Below are positions 26,187-35,115 of a DNA stretch of 64,000 nt, one piece after another; within the stretch, counting starts at the first letter, position 1; the number at the start of each line of letters is the position of its first letter. The notes beneath the pieces were generated by a model that was given only the letters and a program-made list of their open reading frames with translations, made no database searches and was not told the DNA's origin. The stretch comes from an uncultured Clostridium sp. (GTDB taxonomy: Bacteria > Bacillota > Clostridia > Lachnospirales > Lachnospiraceae), in NCBI GenBank assembly GCA_900538475.1, contig UPYT01000005.1, forward strand, positions 62,001 to 126,000, given 5' to 3'. The position numbers were made by a program, and so were the translations under genes.

Positions 26187-27224
26187 TCACCTTTCCTCAT
26201 TTTTAAACGTGGCATCCAGCTGCTTCATCAAATTCTTCAGAGTGCCGAGCACCTTCTCGTAGTCCATCCGCTTAGGACCGATGATACCAATGGTTCCCCG
26301 GATTCCCTCGCCCAAATCATAATTTGCTGTAACTACGCTGCAGTCCTTCATAGTCTGAACCGGAGTTTCATTTCCGATATAAACCTGAATTCCTGTCTCA
26401 TCGGAGGCCTCATTCACATCTGTAATCAGCTCCTGAAGCACATCCTTCTGCTCAAAAGCCTTTAAAAGCTCGCTTGCCCGATCTCCATCGCTTAACTCCG
26501 GGTACTTGAAAATATTGGTAGCTCCGCTGGTATAAATCTGCAAATCCTCTTCATCAGCCCGAATGGCACGTGCAACCTCTGTCAGCACCGTATCCACCAG
26601 ACTGCTGTGAACCCCTGCCTGCTCCTTCAGTCTGCTGATTACATCCAGGTTGATTTCCTCAATCGTCAGTCCATTTAAGGCGCTGTTCAGCAGAATATTC
26701 AAATTCAGCAGTTCTTCCCGGCTGATGTTCCTTGGAACATCTACCATGGTATTCTTAATCAGATTTCCCTCCACTACCGTAACAATCAGAAGCTTCCTGT
26801 CATCCATCATGGAAAGCTGGATAAACTTCAATTTGTTCCTGTGGTACTGGGGACCACTGATCAAGGCCGCATAATTGGTGTTGGTCGCCAAAAGCTGGGC
26901 CAGCTTCTTCAATACCAGTTCCACCCGGTCAACCCGCTGAATCATCAGCTCCTTGATCTCTGTCACTTCCTGTTCTTTTTCCTGCATGATCTGATCTACA
27001 TAGAAGCGATATCCTTTATCTGAAGGAATACGCCCTGCTGATGTATGAGGCTGCAGGATATATCCCATCTCCTCCAAATCAGACATCTCATTGCGGATGG
27101 TCGCAGAACTCAGCTTCAAATCCGTATACTTGGAAATGGTTCTGGAGCCGACTGGCTCTCCCGTCTCCAGATAGGTTTTGATGATTGCTTTTAATATAGT
27201 AATCTTTCTCTCATCCAGCTCCAT
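26187..27224 (-). CDS. hrcA: Heat-inducible repressor HrcA
   Basis: A 345-aa repressor that binds CIRCE. N-terminal winged helix (ILKAIIKTYLETGEPVGSRTISK, about 9-31; SSATIRNEMSDLEEMGYILQPHTSAGRIPSDKGYR-type region), GAF-like middle and C-terminal dimer region (GTIGIIGPKRMDYEKV). First gene of the operon and autoregulated through the CIRCE 28-54 bases upstream. Folding of HrcA depends on GroEL in the family. Confidence 0.97.
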   Translation of the reverse strand: MELDERKITILKAIIKTYLETGEPVGSRTISKYTDLKLSSATIRNEMSDLEEMGYILQPHTSAGRIPSDKGYRFYVDQIMQEKEQEVTEIKELMIQRVDRVELVLKKLAQLLATNTNYAALISGPQYHRNKLKFIQLSMMDDRKLLIVTVVEGNLIKNTMVDVPRNISREELLNLNILLNSALNGLTIEEINLDVISRLKEQAGVHSSLVDTVLTEVARAIRADEEDLQIYTSGATNIFKYPELSDGDRASELLKAFEQKDVLQELITDVNEASDETGIQVYIGNETPVQTMKDCSVVTANYDLGEGIRGTIGIIGPKRMDYEKVLGTLKNLMKQLDATFKNEER

Positions 27225-27251
27225 TCTGGCGGCCTCCTCTCTTTTAGGTTA

Positions 27252-27278
27252 TTAGCACTCATAGATGAGGAGTGCTAA
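27252..27278. promoter_or_regulatory. CIRCE operator
   Basis: TTAGCACTC - 9 bases - GAGTGCTAA, identical to the CIRCE consensus. It lies between the hrcA promoter and the start codon. Confidence 0.97.
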
Positions 27279-27289
27279 CATCTGTGTTT

Positions 27290-27318
27290 AATATACTTTA
27301 ACCCAGCACATTTGTCAA
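27290..27318 (-). promoter_or_regulatory. Promoter of hrcA-grpE-dnaK-dnaJ
   Basis: Minus strand TTGACA (27318-27313), 17 nt, TATATT (27295-27290), followed by the CIRCE at the start site. Confidence 0.85.
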
Positions 27319-27415
27319 GGGTTTTTCAAAAAAAACTTTGGAAAACGCTTTTTTCTGTCTGAATTTTCCCATGACTGAGCTGTTACAAAATGTGTCATAT
27401 TTTTGTAATAAATTG

Positions 27416-27445
27416 TTGACATTTAATATTTTTGTAATATATAAT
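27416..27445 (+). promoter_or_regulatory. Promoter of the first 3D-domain gene
   Basis: TTGACA (27416-27421), 18 nt, TATAAT (27440-27445). The flanks carry two TTTTTGTAATA copies and a TGTTAC, resembling half-sites of WalR-type boxes. Confidence 0.6.
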
Positions 27446-27506
27446 GAAACCTGTGCAGCAACTCATTGACAATCACATTTTTATATGTTTAAGAGGTAAG
27501 TGAGCA

Positions 27507-27989
27507 ATGAAAAAAAATACATTTCAGAATCTGTTCCGGCTTTCCGCCATTGTCGTATGCACCCTGTCCCTGAGCGTTTCCGCTTGGGCTTCCACCGAAA
27601 CTTCTTCTATTGTTATATGCGGTTCAGAAACTTCTAAAGAGGAAGATGAAATTATTTTAAACGAAACTCCAGAAGATATTCAGGACACAGCCGATGAATT
27701 TGTGTCTCTTGGCATGTTTACCACAACTGGTTACTGCAATTGTGAACAATGCTCTGGCGGTCACAGCCTCACCTATGCCGGCACAGTGCCCCAGGCAGAG
27801 CACACGCTTTCTGCTGATCTGAATCTCTTTCCTATTGGTACACAGCTTATGGTAGATGGCATTATCTACACAGTTGAAGATATGGGTTCCTCTGTAAATG
27901 GCAATAAAATCGATATTTTTTATGACTGCCACCAGGATGCCGAGGCCCATGGCATGCAGCTTCAGGAGGTTTTTGCACTTGCTTTCTGA
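27507..27989 (+). CDS. Secreted 3D-domain protein
   Basis: A 160-aa exported protein: signal peptide to about residue 29 (VSAWA-S), a short acidic linker, then a 3D (Asp-Asp-Asp) domain from about 72. The three aspartates are in LSAD, TVED and KIDIF; the start of the domain is FTTTGYCNCEQCSGG with two Cys. The 3D fold is the double-psi barrel of MltA/Rpf-like peptidoglycan lytic enzymes, so a cell-wall role is likely. Tandem paralogue of the next gene. Confidence 0.8.
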   Translation: MKKNTFQNLFRLSAIVVCTLSLSVSAWASTETSSIVICGSETSKEEDEIILNETPEDIQDTADEFVSLGMFTTTGYCNCEQCSGGHSLTYAGTVPQAEHTLSADLNLFPIGTQLMVDGIIYTVEDMGSSVNGNKIDIFYDCHQDAEAHGMQLQEVFALAF

Positions 27990-28081
27990 TGAAACAATTC
28001 CCATCTCTTTCCAAAAATACACAAGATATAGCATGAGCGGATACCATATATAGGTTTTCCGCTCCTTTTTTACGCATTTTG

Positions 28082-28145
28082 TTGACAAATGAAAAAAAAT
28101 ATGTAAAATATGGACTTGTCGCTCATATATTACAAATTTGTTACA
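28082..28145 (+). promoter_or_regulatory. Promoter and WalR-like site of the second 3D gene
   Basis: TTGACA (28082-28087), 16 nt, TAAAAT (28104-28109). Downstream, on the minus strand, TGTAAC-AAATT-TGTAAT (28145-28129) fits TGTWAH-N5-TGTWAH, the WalR consensus. The remaining 5' leader to 28309 has hairpins GCGGCT/AGCTGC and CTTGTCTG/CAGGCAAG but no gene. Confidence 0.4.
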
Positions 28146-28309
28146 TATATTTAGATTGTATGAAACTTTTGTTGATTTTTTGTTTTGCGGCTTCCAGCTG
28201 CAGAATACTGTAACAATTTGAGGCAACCGTTCAGCGCTTCTTGTCTGCTGTAAACAGGCAAGATACCCCTTTGAGCTGTTGCAATTTGAGCAGGAAAGGA
28301 TTGAATATT

Positions 28310-29056
28310 ATGTTGAAAACCAACACGATCTTTGCAACTATTGGACTTGCCTTCTGTCTTCTCTTCGGAGGTGCTTTTACTGCTTATGGCAGCCAGCCGG
28401 CCAACGGCTTTTTCGATGCCTTTGAAGGAAATACCATTGTAGGCTGGGGCTGGGATTCTTCCACTCCCAATACTGCAGTTCCGGTACATGTGACTGTAAC
28501 AAATAAAGACTCCGGAGAAGTAGTCGGTGATTTCAAACCTACAGCCGGTACCTTCCGTCAGGACTTAAAGGAAAATGGAATTGGCAACGGAAACCACGGC
28601 TTCCGCATTTCCATGGATTGGGACAGTCTTCCCGACGGCTCCTATGTAATTCAGGGCTGGATTGAAGGCCAGGAATTTGAAAATACAAAAACCTATGTAA
28701 AAGGTGAGACTGCTCCGGCGGAGGAAGCTGCCCCGGCAGCAGAAGAGCCTCAGCAGAATTCTGGAATGCGTTCTCTGGGTCTGTTTCGAACCACAGCCTA
28801 CTGTCCCTGCTACAAATGCTCTGAGGGCTGGGGACGCCACACCTCCAGCGGTGCCACCGCTCACGCCCGTCATACCATTGCTGTAGATCCTCGAGTAATT
28901 CCTATGGGCTCTAAGGTTATGATTGGCGATGTGATTTATACAGCTGAAGACCGGGGAGGCGGTGTCAAAGGAAATCACATTGACATTTTTTATGACACCC
29001 ATGCCCAGACCCGCCAGCACGGCTCCTTTATGCAGGAGGTATTCCTGGTACAGTAG
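28310..29056 (+). CDS. Secreted protein with beta-sandwich-like and 3D domains
   Basis: A 248-aa exported protein. Start at ATG 28310 (GGAAAGGA 9 nt upstream) rather than the TTG at 28241. Signal peptide to about 25; a module at about 28-125 with GWGWDSSTPN, GNGNHGFR and WDSLPDGSY, seen in other clostridial exported proteins; an Ala/Glu/Pro linker (AEEAAPAAEEP); then a 3D domain with AVDPRVIPMGS, TAEDRGGG and HIDIFYD. Likely acts on peptidoglycan. Ends just before a terminator. Confidence 0.8.
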   Translation: MLKTNTIFATIGLAFCLLFGGAFTAYGSQPANGFFDAFEGNTIVGWGWDSSTPNTAVPVHVTVTNKDSGEVVGDFKPTAGTFRQDLKENGIGNGNHGFRISMDWDSLPDGSYVIQGWIEGQEFENTKTYVKGETAPAEEAAPAAEEPQQNSGMRSLGLFRTTAYCPCYKCSEGWGRHTSSGATAHARHTIAVDPRVIPMGSKVMIGDVIYTAEDRGGGVKGNHIDIFYDTHAQTRQHGSFMQEVFLVQ

Positions 29057-29085
29057 TCTGAAAATCAATAACAAATAGAAGAGAA

Positions 29086-29140
29086 AGTACCGCTAATAGT
29101 CTGTTTCATACAGGCTTCTCAGCGGTACTGTTTTGTTTGT
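29086..29140 (+). terminator. Terminator of the second 3D gene
   Basis: AGTACCGCT (29086-29094) pairs with AGCGGTACT (29121-29129), followed by GTTTTGTTTG. Confidence 0.8.
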
Positions 29141-29276
29141 AGTATCTGGAATGCTTTCATATCATCGATCTCTTGCTTTTTTCCCTGGTACAGGTCTGCT
29201 CCCTCCCATGACAGATATAAAAATTCAGAAGCCTGTTCCCCTTTTTGAGTTTAGTCTAAAATTTCTTTCTCTGGAA

Positions 29277-29429
29277 TTGTGCAAAACCTGACTTTTCTTC
29301 TTCATAATGCAAAATCTTGACTTCGGTTTGTGCAGGATTCGGCTTTTTCCTCTGAAAATGCACAATCTTCTCCCCTGTTTGTGCAGAATCCGGCTTTTTC
29401 CTTTGAAAATGCACAATCCTTCAACACCT
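29277..29429. repeat. Tandem repeat, three 51-bp units with internal palindromes
   Basis: Units start at 29277, 29328 and 29379, exactly 51 bases apart. Units 2 and 3 carry TTGTGCA and TGCACAA arms 24 bases apart, around GGCTTTTTCC. On the minus strand the array stays open (17-aa repeat LCIFKGKSRILHK-like), but no ribosome site precedes it. It lies in an 871-base stretch (29057-29927) without a recognised gene. Confidence 0.7.
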
Positions 29430-29640
29430 TTTTCTGTCTGAATCTTCACATTTCAGAACTAATATAACTATACAGATTCAGAATCCACATATTCCTTCTG
29501 ATTTCATGCAAACATAAACCCTGCAGTCTTTCAATCCACAAAATTCCGCCTGGAAGCTTTCACAAATGGAGAAAAAGAATATACCTTGGCACATCCCCGC
29601 AAAGCATTTTTGTACCACAGGATGAACATTCTTATGATAC

Positions 29641-29690
29641 AAAAAAAAGCCAGACCAGATCCATGAAAGAACCTGCAGTCTGACTTTTGT
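29641..29690. terminator. Bidirectional terminator downstream of argH
   Basis: AAAAGCCAGAC and GTCTGACTTTT arms. On the minus strand GTCTGGC is followed by eight U, suited to ending the argH transcript; on + GTCTGAC is followed by TTTTGTTT. Confidence 0.65.
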
Positions 29691-29767
29691 TTCTTATCTT
29701 TTCTTATTTTTAAGCTTTTCTCAACAGAGTACGTATTCTCTCTCCGGTATTCTGCATCCAGTAAACT

Positions 29768-29905
29768 TCCTCGAAGATTCCACTAAACTTTCACGGTGCT
29801 TCCGCTCCCCCCACTGAGCTTCCGCTAAACCTCCACTGAACTTCCACTAAGCTTTCATAGAGTTTCCTCTAATCTTCCATTAAACTTCCATAAAACCTCC
29901 GCTTC
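29768..29905. repeat. Degenerate 11-bp tandem array after argH
   Basis: On the minus strand about ten to eleven units close to GTTTAGTGGAA follow one another (GTTTAATGGAA, GCTTAGTGGAA, GTTCAGTGGAG, GTTTAGCGGAA and others), beginning shortly after the argH stop codon. Unit length near one helical turn. Function unknown. Confidence 0.6.
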
Positions 29906-29927
29906 CCGTTCTATGTCTGTTTTTGTT

Positions 29928-31307
29928 TTACACCTCTTCCTCCAGCCGTTTTCTGTAAATCTCAATTACCTTCTTCATAGCTTCCTGCCCGGGGGCGCCG
30001 ATGGTTACGCGCTTTTCTACACAGGTCTTCATGCTGATAGCCTCGTAGATATCCGCCTCAAACACAGGACTGATAGCCTGGAACTCCTCCAGAGTCATAT
30101 CATCCAGAGCAATTCCCCGTTCAATACAAAACAGCACCAGCTGGCCTACAATTCCATGAGCATCCCGGAAGGGAACTCCATGATTCACCAGATAATCGGC
30201 AGCATCTGTCGCGTTGGTAAAGCCGTTTTTCGCGCTGTTTTCCATGACTTCTTTATTAAAGGTCATTGTAGAGATCATGCCCGTAAACAAAGCCAGACTC
30301 CCCTTCACCGTATCAATGGCATCAAAGGTCAGCTCCTTATCCTCCTGCATATCCTTATCATAAGCCAGCGGAATACCCTTCATTACAGTAAGCATGGACA
30401 TCAAAGCCCCATACACCCGTCCTGCCTTTCCTCGAACCAGCTCTGCAATATCCGGATTCTTTTTCTGGGGCATAATACTGCTGCCTGTGCTATAGGCATC
30501 ATCCAGCTCCACAAAACGATATTCATTGCTGTTCCAGATAATAATTTCCTCGCTGAAACGGCTTAAATGCATGGCAATCATAGACAGAGCAGATAAAAGC
30601 TCAATCACATAATCGCGATCGGAAACAGAATCCATACTGTTTAAAGTAGGACCATAAAATCCAAGAAGCTCTGCCGTATATTCCCGATCCAGAGGATAGG
30701 TGGTTCCTGCCAGGGCGCCGGAGCCCAGCGGGCAGTAATTCATCCGCTCCCGGATATCATGAAGGCGTCCCCGATCCCTGGAAAACATTTCAAAATACGC
30801 GCCTACATAATGGGCCAGCGTTACCGGCTGTGCCTTCTGCAGATGGGTAAAACCAGGCATAAAGGTATCTGTATTAGCCTCCATAATTGCCAGAAGCTCC
30901 TCTAAAAGCTTCCGAACCAGTCCGTCCAGTTCATCAATTTCATCACGGCAGTAAAGCTTCATATCAAGAGCTACCTGGTCATTGCGGCTCCGGCCCGTGT
31001 GCAGCCGTTTTCCTGCATCTCCAATACGCTCAATCAAATTGGCCTCTACAAAAGAATGAATATCCTCATGCTCTTTTGTAAATTCCAGCTTTCCGGACTC
31101 AATATCTGCCAGAATTCCCTTCAGACCTCCAATAATGGCCTCCCGATCCTCTTCTGATACAATTCCCTGCTTCGCCAGCATGGTCACATGAGCAATGCTT
31201 CCCTGAATATCCTGATGGTAAAACTTCTGATCAAAGGACAGAGATTCATTAAAATTGTGTACCAGCTGATTCTCTTCCTTTGTAAAACGTCCTCCCCACA
31301 GCTTCAT
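29928..31307 (-). CDS. argH: Argininosuccinate lyase
   Basis: A 459-aa enzyme of the fumarase/aspartase superfamily that splits argininosuccinate into arginine and fumarate. N-terminal MKLWGGRFTKE, TGRSRNDQVALD (substrate binding), and the signature GSSIMPQKKNPD with the catalytic Ser loop. Ribosome site AAGGAG. It lies 26 bases after yfhO; argG and other arg genes are not in the window. Confidence 0.97.
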   Translation of the reverse strand: MKLWGGRFTKEENQLVHNFNESLSFDQKFYHQDIQGSIAHVTMLAKQGIVSEEDREAIIGGLKGILADIESGKLEFTKEHEDIHSFVEANLIERIGDAGKRLHTGRSRNDQVALDMKLYCRDEIDELDGLVRKLLEELLAIMEANTDTFMPGFTHLQKAQPVTLAHYVGAYFEMFSRDRGRLHDIRERMNYCPLGSGALAGTTYPLDREYTAELLGFYGPTLNSMDSVSDRDYVIELLSALSMIAMHLSRFSEEIIIWNSNEYRFVELDDAYSTGSSIMPQKKNPDIAELVRGKAGRVYGALMSMLTVMKGIPLAYDKDMQEDKELTFDAIDTVKGSLALFTGMISTMTFNKEVMENSAKNGFTNATDAADYLVNHGVPFRDAHGIVGQLVLFCIERGIALDDMTLEEFQAISPVFEADIYEAISMKTCVEKRVTIGAPGQEAMKKVIEIYRKRLEEEV

Positions 31308-31333
31308 AATCTAGTCTCCTTTATTTTCCGTTT

Positions 31334-34300
31334 TTATCTTGTCGGCCGTTTCTTTTCCGCCCGCTCTTCGTATTCAAACTCTTCCTGATACCGCCTCCAG
31401 TATCTTCCTCCTGCTGCAATCAGGAAAAGCACAGCCACACTTCCAAGAGAAATCATCCATCCAGACGTCAGTCCTTTGGGATTGTATTTCATGGAAATCG
31501 TATGGCTTCCCGGCGTCAGCCTCACACCGATAAATGCATCCAGCATCTTTTCCGGCGGCTGCTCCACACCGTCCACATTTACTCTCCATCCCTCATCATA
31601 AGGAATAGTTGTCATCATCAAACCGCTTTCCTCGCAGGAAATGGTTCCCTCCAAAGAGGTATCCGTCCAGCTGCTCAGAACCCATGGCTTAGCAGACAGC
31701 TTCTCATACACAGCCTTCAGGCCGCTTTCTGAAAACCGGTATACATCCGCCCAGAAATCGCTGCCCTCTTCTGCCTCCAGAACCACTTCTTCACCAGCCT
31801 CGCAGTATCCCAGCTCCACCAGATACCCTCTGTCCGTATTATCAAAGGTTTTGCTTCCCTTCCAGGTAGTGGCCTTCACCTTTTTTACCGACTTTCCTCC
31901 AGTGTAGGCGTAATACTCTCCCCCGATTTCCGGAGTAAAAGTCACTTTTTTCCCATCTGAAACTGTATCCAGCACAGTAACAAGCACCGGCTCCGTATTC
32001 AGAGCTGAAGTCAGATTATTCTGGACATCTGCAGGTTTTCCTGTATCCACATCCCACTGCTCTTCAAAATCAGCCCCTACCCAAAAGCCCAGAGGAAGCG
32101 AATAGCTGTTTTCACAAAGCCATACCCCCTCATCCTCTGCTTCCACAGTTCTCAGTTCCGATGGATCCGGCTGCTCCGAATACAGCCCGTATTTCACAGA
32201 AAACAGCGAATCCACCAGAGGGGTTCCTCCGGTAATGCTGTAAGCATTAGTAGAGCTTTCACATCCCAACTTCTTAAACAGCTTCGACAAGTCTGCATTT
32301 GCTGTTGAAGAAAACAGAGAGACTGAAGGAAAATGCATCCAGGCTCCGTCATTTTTCGTTTTTCTCGTTACCTTCTCCATACGGAAAAAGGTTTTGTTAG
32401 GCTGCACAGAATCCACCAGTCGTTCTACGGCATGATTATCTGCTTTATAGGCAGTTCTGCTGGTAGTTGTCACACTGGTCACAGTCATATTGACTGCTGC
32501 CTCAATCGAAACCACCGTCAGCGCCAGAAGAGCTGCCAGGTTCTGATATTTGATTCCCTTCTTATATAAATAAATCACTCCCAGATAAAGAGCCAGGAAT
32601 AGAATCGCCACATAGAACACAATAAAATGAAAATGCGATTCTGTTGTCAGCTTCTGTGCCAGAAGTACAAAAACTACAGCTCCTGCAAACGCCCCGGTAA
32701 TCTGTTTCCAGGGAATCTGCTCCAGATGCGTATACGCCCGATAACAGGCCGACAGCACCAGGAAAATATAAATATAAGACTGGCGGCAGGGCAGACTGTT
32801 GGGATAATGAAAGCCATGCCAGATAAAATTCAGAACATTGATAGAGAAACTGGCCAGGAAAAACAGCAGTAGCGTACAGGTCACAACCTTTTCCTTTGCC
32901 CGAATCTGCCTGCAGGCCAGATATAATGCAAAAAACATCAGGACTGCAACGCCGCAGTAGAGATTCGGCCAATGATCCAGTCCAATCTCCGTTTCCACAT
33001 TTCCAATATGACGGGCAAGCATATCAAAAATAGGAAAATACTCACTGAAGGTTTTCGGAAAATTCACATCTCCAGATGCTGTTGTCTGCAGCACATAGAT
33101 TTCCGGCAGAAGCACTGCCGCTGCCAGCCCCCCGGCCAAAAGAGAATACACCGTAAACCGGAAGGTTCTTCCTATGAACTTCTCCCAGTTCATATCCTCG
33201 TCCAAAACCAGAAGTGCTCCAAAATACAGAACCATGAAAATGCAGGTCATAATCGAAATATAGTAGTTGGACAGAATCGAAAGGCCCAGAGCTATACAAT
33301 ACATAAGGCCCTTTCCCTCTCGAACCAGCCGTTCCAGGCCAAAAACAATCAGAGGGAATAAAATAATGCAGTCCAGCCACATAATATTCCAGCTGTAGGC
33401 CGCCATATACCCGGACAGAGCATAAAAAATTCCGAAAAAGGCAATCCCAAAATCACGGGTATGGCAATGCTTTCTTAAATACCAGGCCATAGCCAGACCA
33501 GAAAGTCCTGTCTTTATGACAATAGAATATGTCATAAATTCGATTACAAGACTCTTCGGGCATAAAATCAGCAGCCAGTTTAAAGGGCTTGCCAGATAAT
33601 AAGCGTACAGCGCTGAAAAATTCACTCCCATCCCCACATCCCAGCTGTAAAGCAGGCTTCCTCCATGCGTCAGCTTATACTGGAACTCAGAGAAAAACGG
33701 GGCATACTGGTGATACATATCTGTCCGCAAAAAGGATTCTTCTCCAAAGGGAAAAATCCCTCTCTGAATAAAAATAATCAGAAGAACCATAACCGGCACA
33801 AAAAACGCTGCCAAAAGCCCGTCTCCCGGACGTATCATCCCCTGTCTGGCCGTCCGGCCTCCTGCTGCTTTTCGGACAGGCGCATTTTTTTTCACCGGCT
33901 TTGGAGAAATCAGTTCCGGTCCCTTCTCCTGATTCTTTTCATGAGGAATGTTTTGATAGAAACTGCCTCCCGGCGCCTCTGTCTGTATCGTCCACTCCAG
34001 AGACTCGTCCTTTTTGCTGCAGCTGTCATGCTCCTGTTGTGTTAAGCTGTCTCCATCATATTCTTCCGACAAAAATTCTGCTCTCTTCTGCTCCGAATCA
34101 CACTCTTCCTGCGCCCTTTCTATCAGGCTTCCTGCTCTGTTTCTTTCCTCTTCCTCAAATTCGTCCAGAAAATCACTTCCATTTTCTTCCGGAAATCCCT
34201 CCAAAAGGATCTCATCTGCCTCATCAGAATAACCTTCCGATAACGCCCGTTCCAGATCCTCATCAAAATATCCTTCCGGTATATCTTCATCTAAATACGA

Positions 34301-34528
34301 ATCTCCAGCAGTTTTTGTCTTCCAGGCAACATGGCGTTCTCCCTCTGATTTCCAGACTTTGTCGGCCTCATTTTCCCTTCCGGCTCCCTTTTCCCGCTTC
34401 TCCACCCTTGCTACTGCCGACTCCATCTCAGCCAACAGCTCCTCCATAGAGCTTCTCTGCTTTTTTTCATTTACCATAAGTAAATCTTCCAATTCTTTCG
34501 TCGTTCGGGTGATTTTCCTGTCCCTCAT
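31334..34528 (-). CDS. yfhO: YfhO family membrane glycosyltransferase-like protein with long acidic N-terminus
   Basis: A 1064-aa protein from ATG 34528 (GGAG 9 nt upstream, 13 bases after gtrA). Residues 1 to about 235 are hydrophilic and strongly acidic (for example EEENG/EFEEEE stretches), then about 12 to 14 helices from LLAAFFVPVMVLL, with the GT-C-like early motif RTDMYHQYAPFF, and a large extracellular C-terminal domain with a last helix near the end. YfhO proteins transfer lipid-linked sugars onto envelope polymers such as lipoteichoic acid. The long N-terminal extension is unusual. Possibly co-transcribed with argH. Confidence 0.85.
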   Translation of the reverse strand: MRDRKITRTTKELEDLLMVNEKKQRSSMEELLAEMESAVARVEKREKGAGRENEADKVWKSEGERHVAWKTKTAGDSYLDEDIPEGYFDEDLERALSEGYSDEADEILLEGFPEENGSDFLDEFEEEERNRAGSLIERAQEECDSEQKRAEFLSEEYDGDSLTQQEHDSCSKKDESLEWTIQTEAPGGSFYQNIPHEKNQEKGPELISPKPVKKNAPVRKAAGGRTARQGMIRPGDGLLAAFFVPVMVLLIIFIQRGIFPFGEESFLRTDMYHQYAPFFSEFQYKLTHGGSLLYSWDVGMGVNFSALYAYYLASPLNWLLILCPKSLVIEFMTYSIVIKTGLSGLAMAWYLRKHCHTRDFGIAFFGIFYALSGYMAAYSWNIMWLDCIILFPLIVFGLERLVREGKGLMYCIALGLSILSNYYISIMTCIFMVLYFGALLVLDEDMNWEKFIGRTFRFTVYSLLAGGLAAAVLLPEIYVLQTTASGDVNFPKTFSEYFPIFDMLARHIGNVETEIGLDHWPNLYCGVAVLMFFALYLACRQIRAKEKVVTCTLLLFFLASFSINVLNFIWHGFHYPNSLPCRQSYIYIFLVLSACYRAYTHLEQIPWKQITGAFAGAVVFVLLAQKLTTESHFHFIVFYVAILFLALYLGVIYLYKKGIKYQNLAALLALTVVSIEAAVNMTVTSVTTTSRTAYKADNHAVERLVDSVQPNKTFFRMEKVTRKTKNDGAWMHFPSVSLFSSTANADLSKLFKKLGCESSTNAYSITGGTPLVDSLFSVKYGLYSEQPDPSELRTVEAEDEGVWLCENSYSLPLGFWVGADFEEQWDVDTGKPADVQNNLTSALNTEPVLVTVLDTVSDGKKVTFTPEIGGEYYAYTGGKSVKKVKATTWKGSKTFDNTDRGYLVELGYCEAGEEVVLEAEEGSDFWADVYRFSESGLKAVYEKLSAKPWVLSSWTDTSLEGTISCEESGLMMTTIPYDEGWRVNVDGVEQPPEKMLDAFIGVRLTPGSHTISMKYNPKGLTSGWMISLGSVAVLFLIAAGGRYWRRYQEEFEYEERAEKKRPTR

Positions 34529-34541
34529 AACCGGTTTCTCC

Positions 34542-34976
34542 TTATTTATGCTTTTCCCGATTCTTCTCTGATTTAAAAATGAACAGCTTACTGAACAGAT
34601 AGTTAAGCACCAGTGAAATGGCTGAAACCACAATCTTGCAGATAAAATCCTGATGAATTTCCAAACCATCCACCAAAACAATCATCGCTATCATGGTAAA
34701 GACTCCAGTTGCCGCCCGGCAGATTACAAAAGGAACAAACTCGCTCCATATCTTCTTCGGATGAAGATCCAGGCTGGCAAAGACAAACAGCTTATTTGTT
34801 ATAAAAGCAAACAAAACCGCCGCCGCCCAGGACAGTGCTGTTGCAAGCCGGTAATCTATACCACCCTGGCGCATATACCAGTAGCTAAGCCAGTCTACAA
34901 GCGTGGTCAGAACCCCAAAAAACAGATAGGAAACTGTTTCTCTGTTTACAAGCTTTCTCCATAATTTCTCTATCAT
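34542..34976 (-). CDS. GtrA family membrane protein
   Basis: A 144-aa protein with four helices (SYLFFGVLTTLVDWLSYWY, ALSWAAAVLFAFITNKLFVF, and two more). GtrA-like proteins help flip or transfer undecaprenyl-linked sugars. It stands just upstream of yfhO, and GtrA/GtcA proteins partner with YfhO in cell-wall polymer glycosylation in Firmicutes. The glycosyltransferase that loads the lipid (CsbB type) is not in this window. Confidence 0.88.
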   Translation of the reverse strand: MIEKLWRKLVNRETVSYLFFGVLTTLVDWLSYWYMRQGGIDYRLATALSWAAAVLFAFITNKLFVFASLDLHPKKIWSEFVPFVICRAATGVFTMIAMIVLVDGLEIHQDFICKIVVSAISLVLNYLFSKLFIFKSEKNREKHK

Positions 34977-35045
34977 ACCTTTTCTCCCTGCATGTAGTCT
35001 ATTGTATTATAGGGCAGGAAAAGCAAAAAGTAAAGGGAATGTGCC

Positions 35046-35074
35046 TTGTAACTCCCATTCTGATGTGGTAAAAT
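35046..35074 (+). promoter_or_regulatory. Promoter of the PTS IIA gene
   Basis: TTGTAA (35046-35051), 17 nt, TAAAAT (35069-35074), about 40 bases before the ATG. Confidence 0.5.
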
Positions 35075-35115
35075 AATTGTAGTAATTTTTGAAAATAAAT
35101 ACAAGGAGAAGTGCC

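Noticed and set aside
29225..29449. 74-aa minus-strand ORF with 17-aa repeats
   Set aside because: It is the translation of the 51-bp tandem array; no ribosome site and no family. Treated as a repeat, not a gene.
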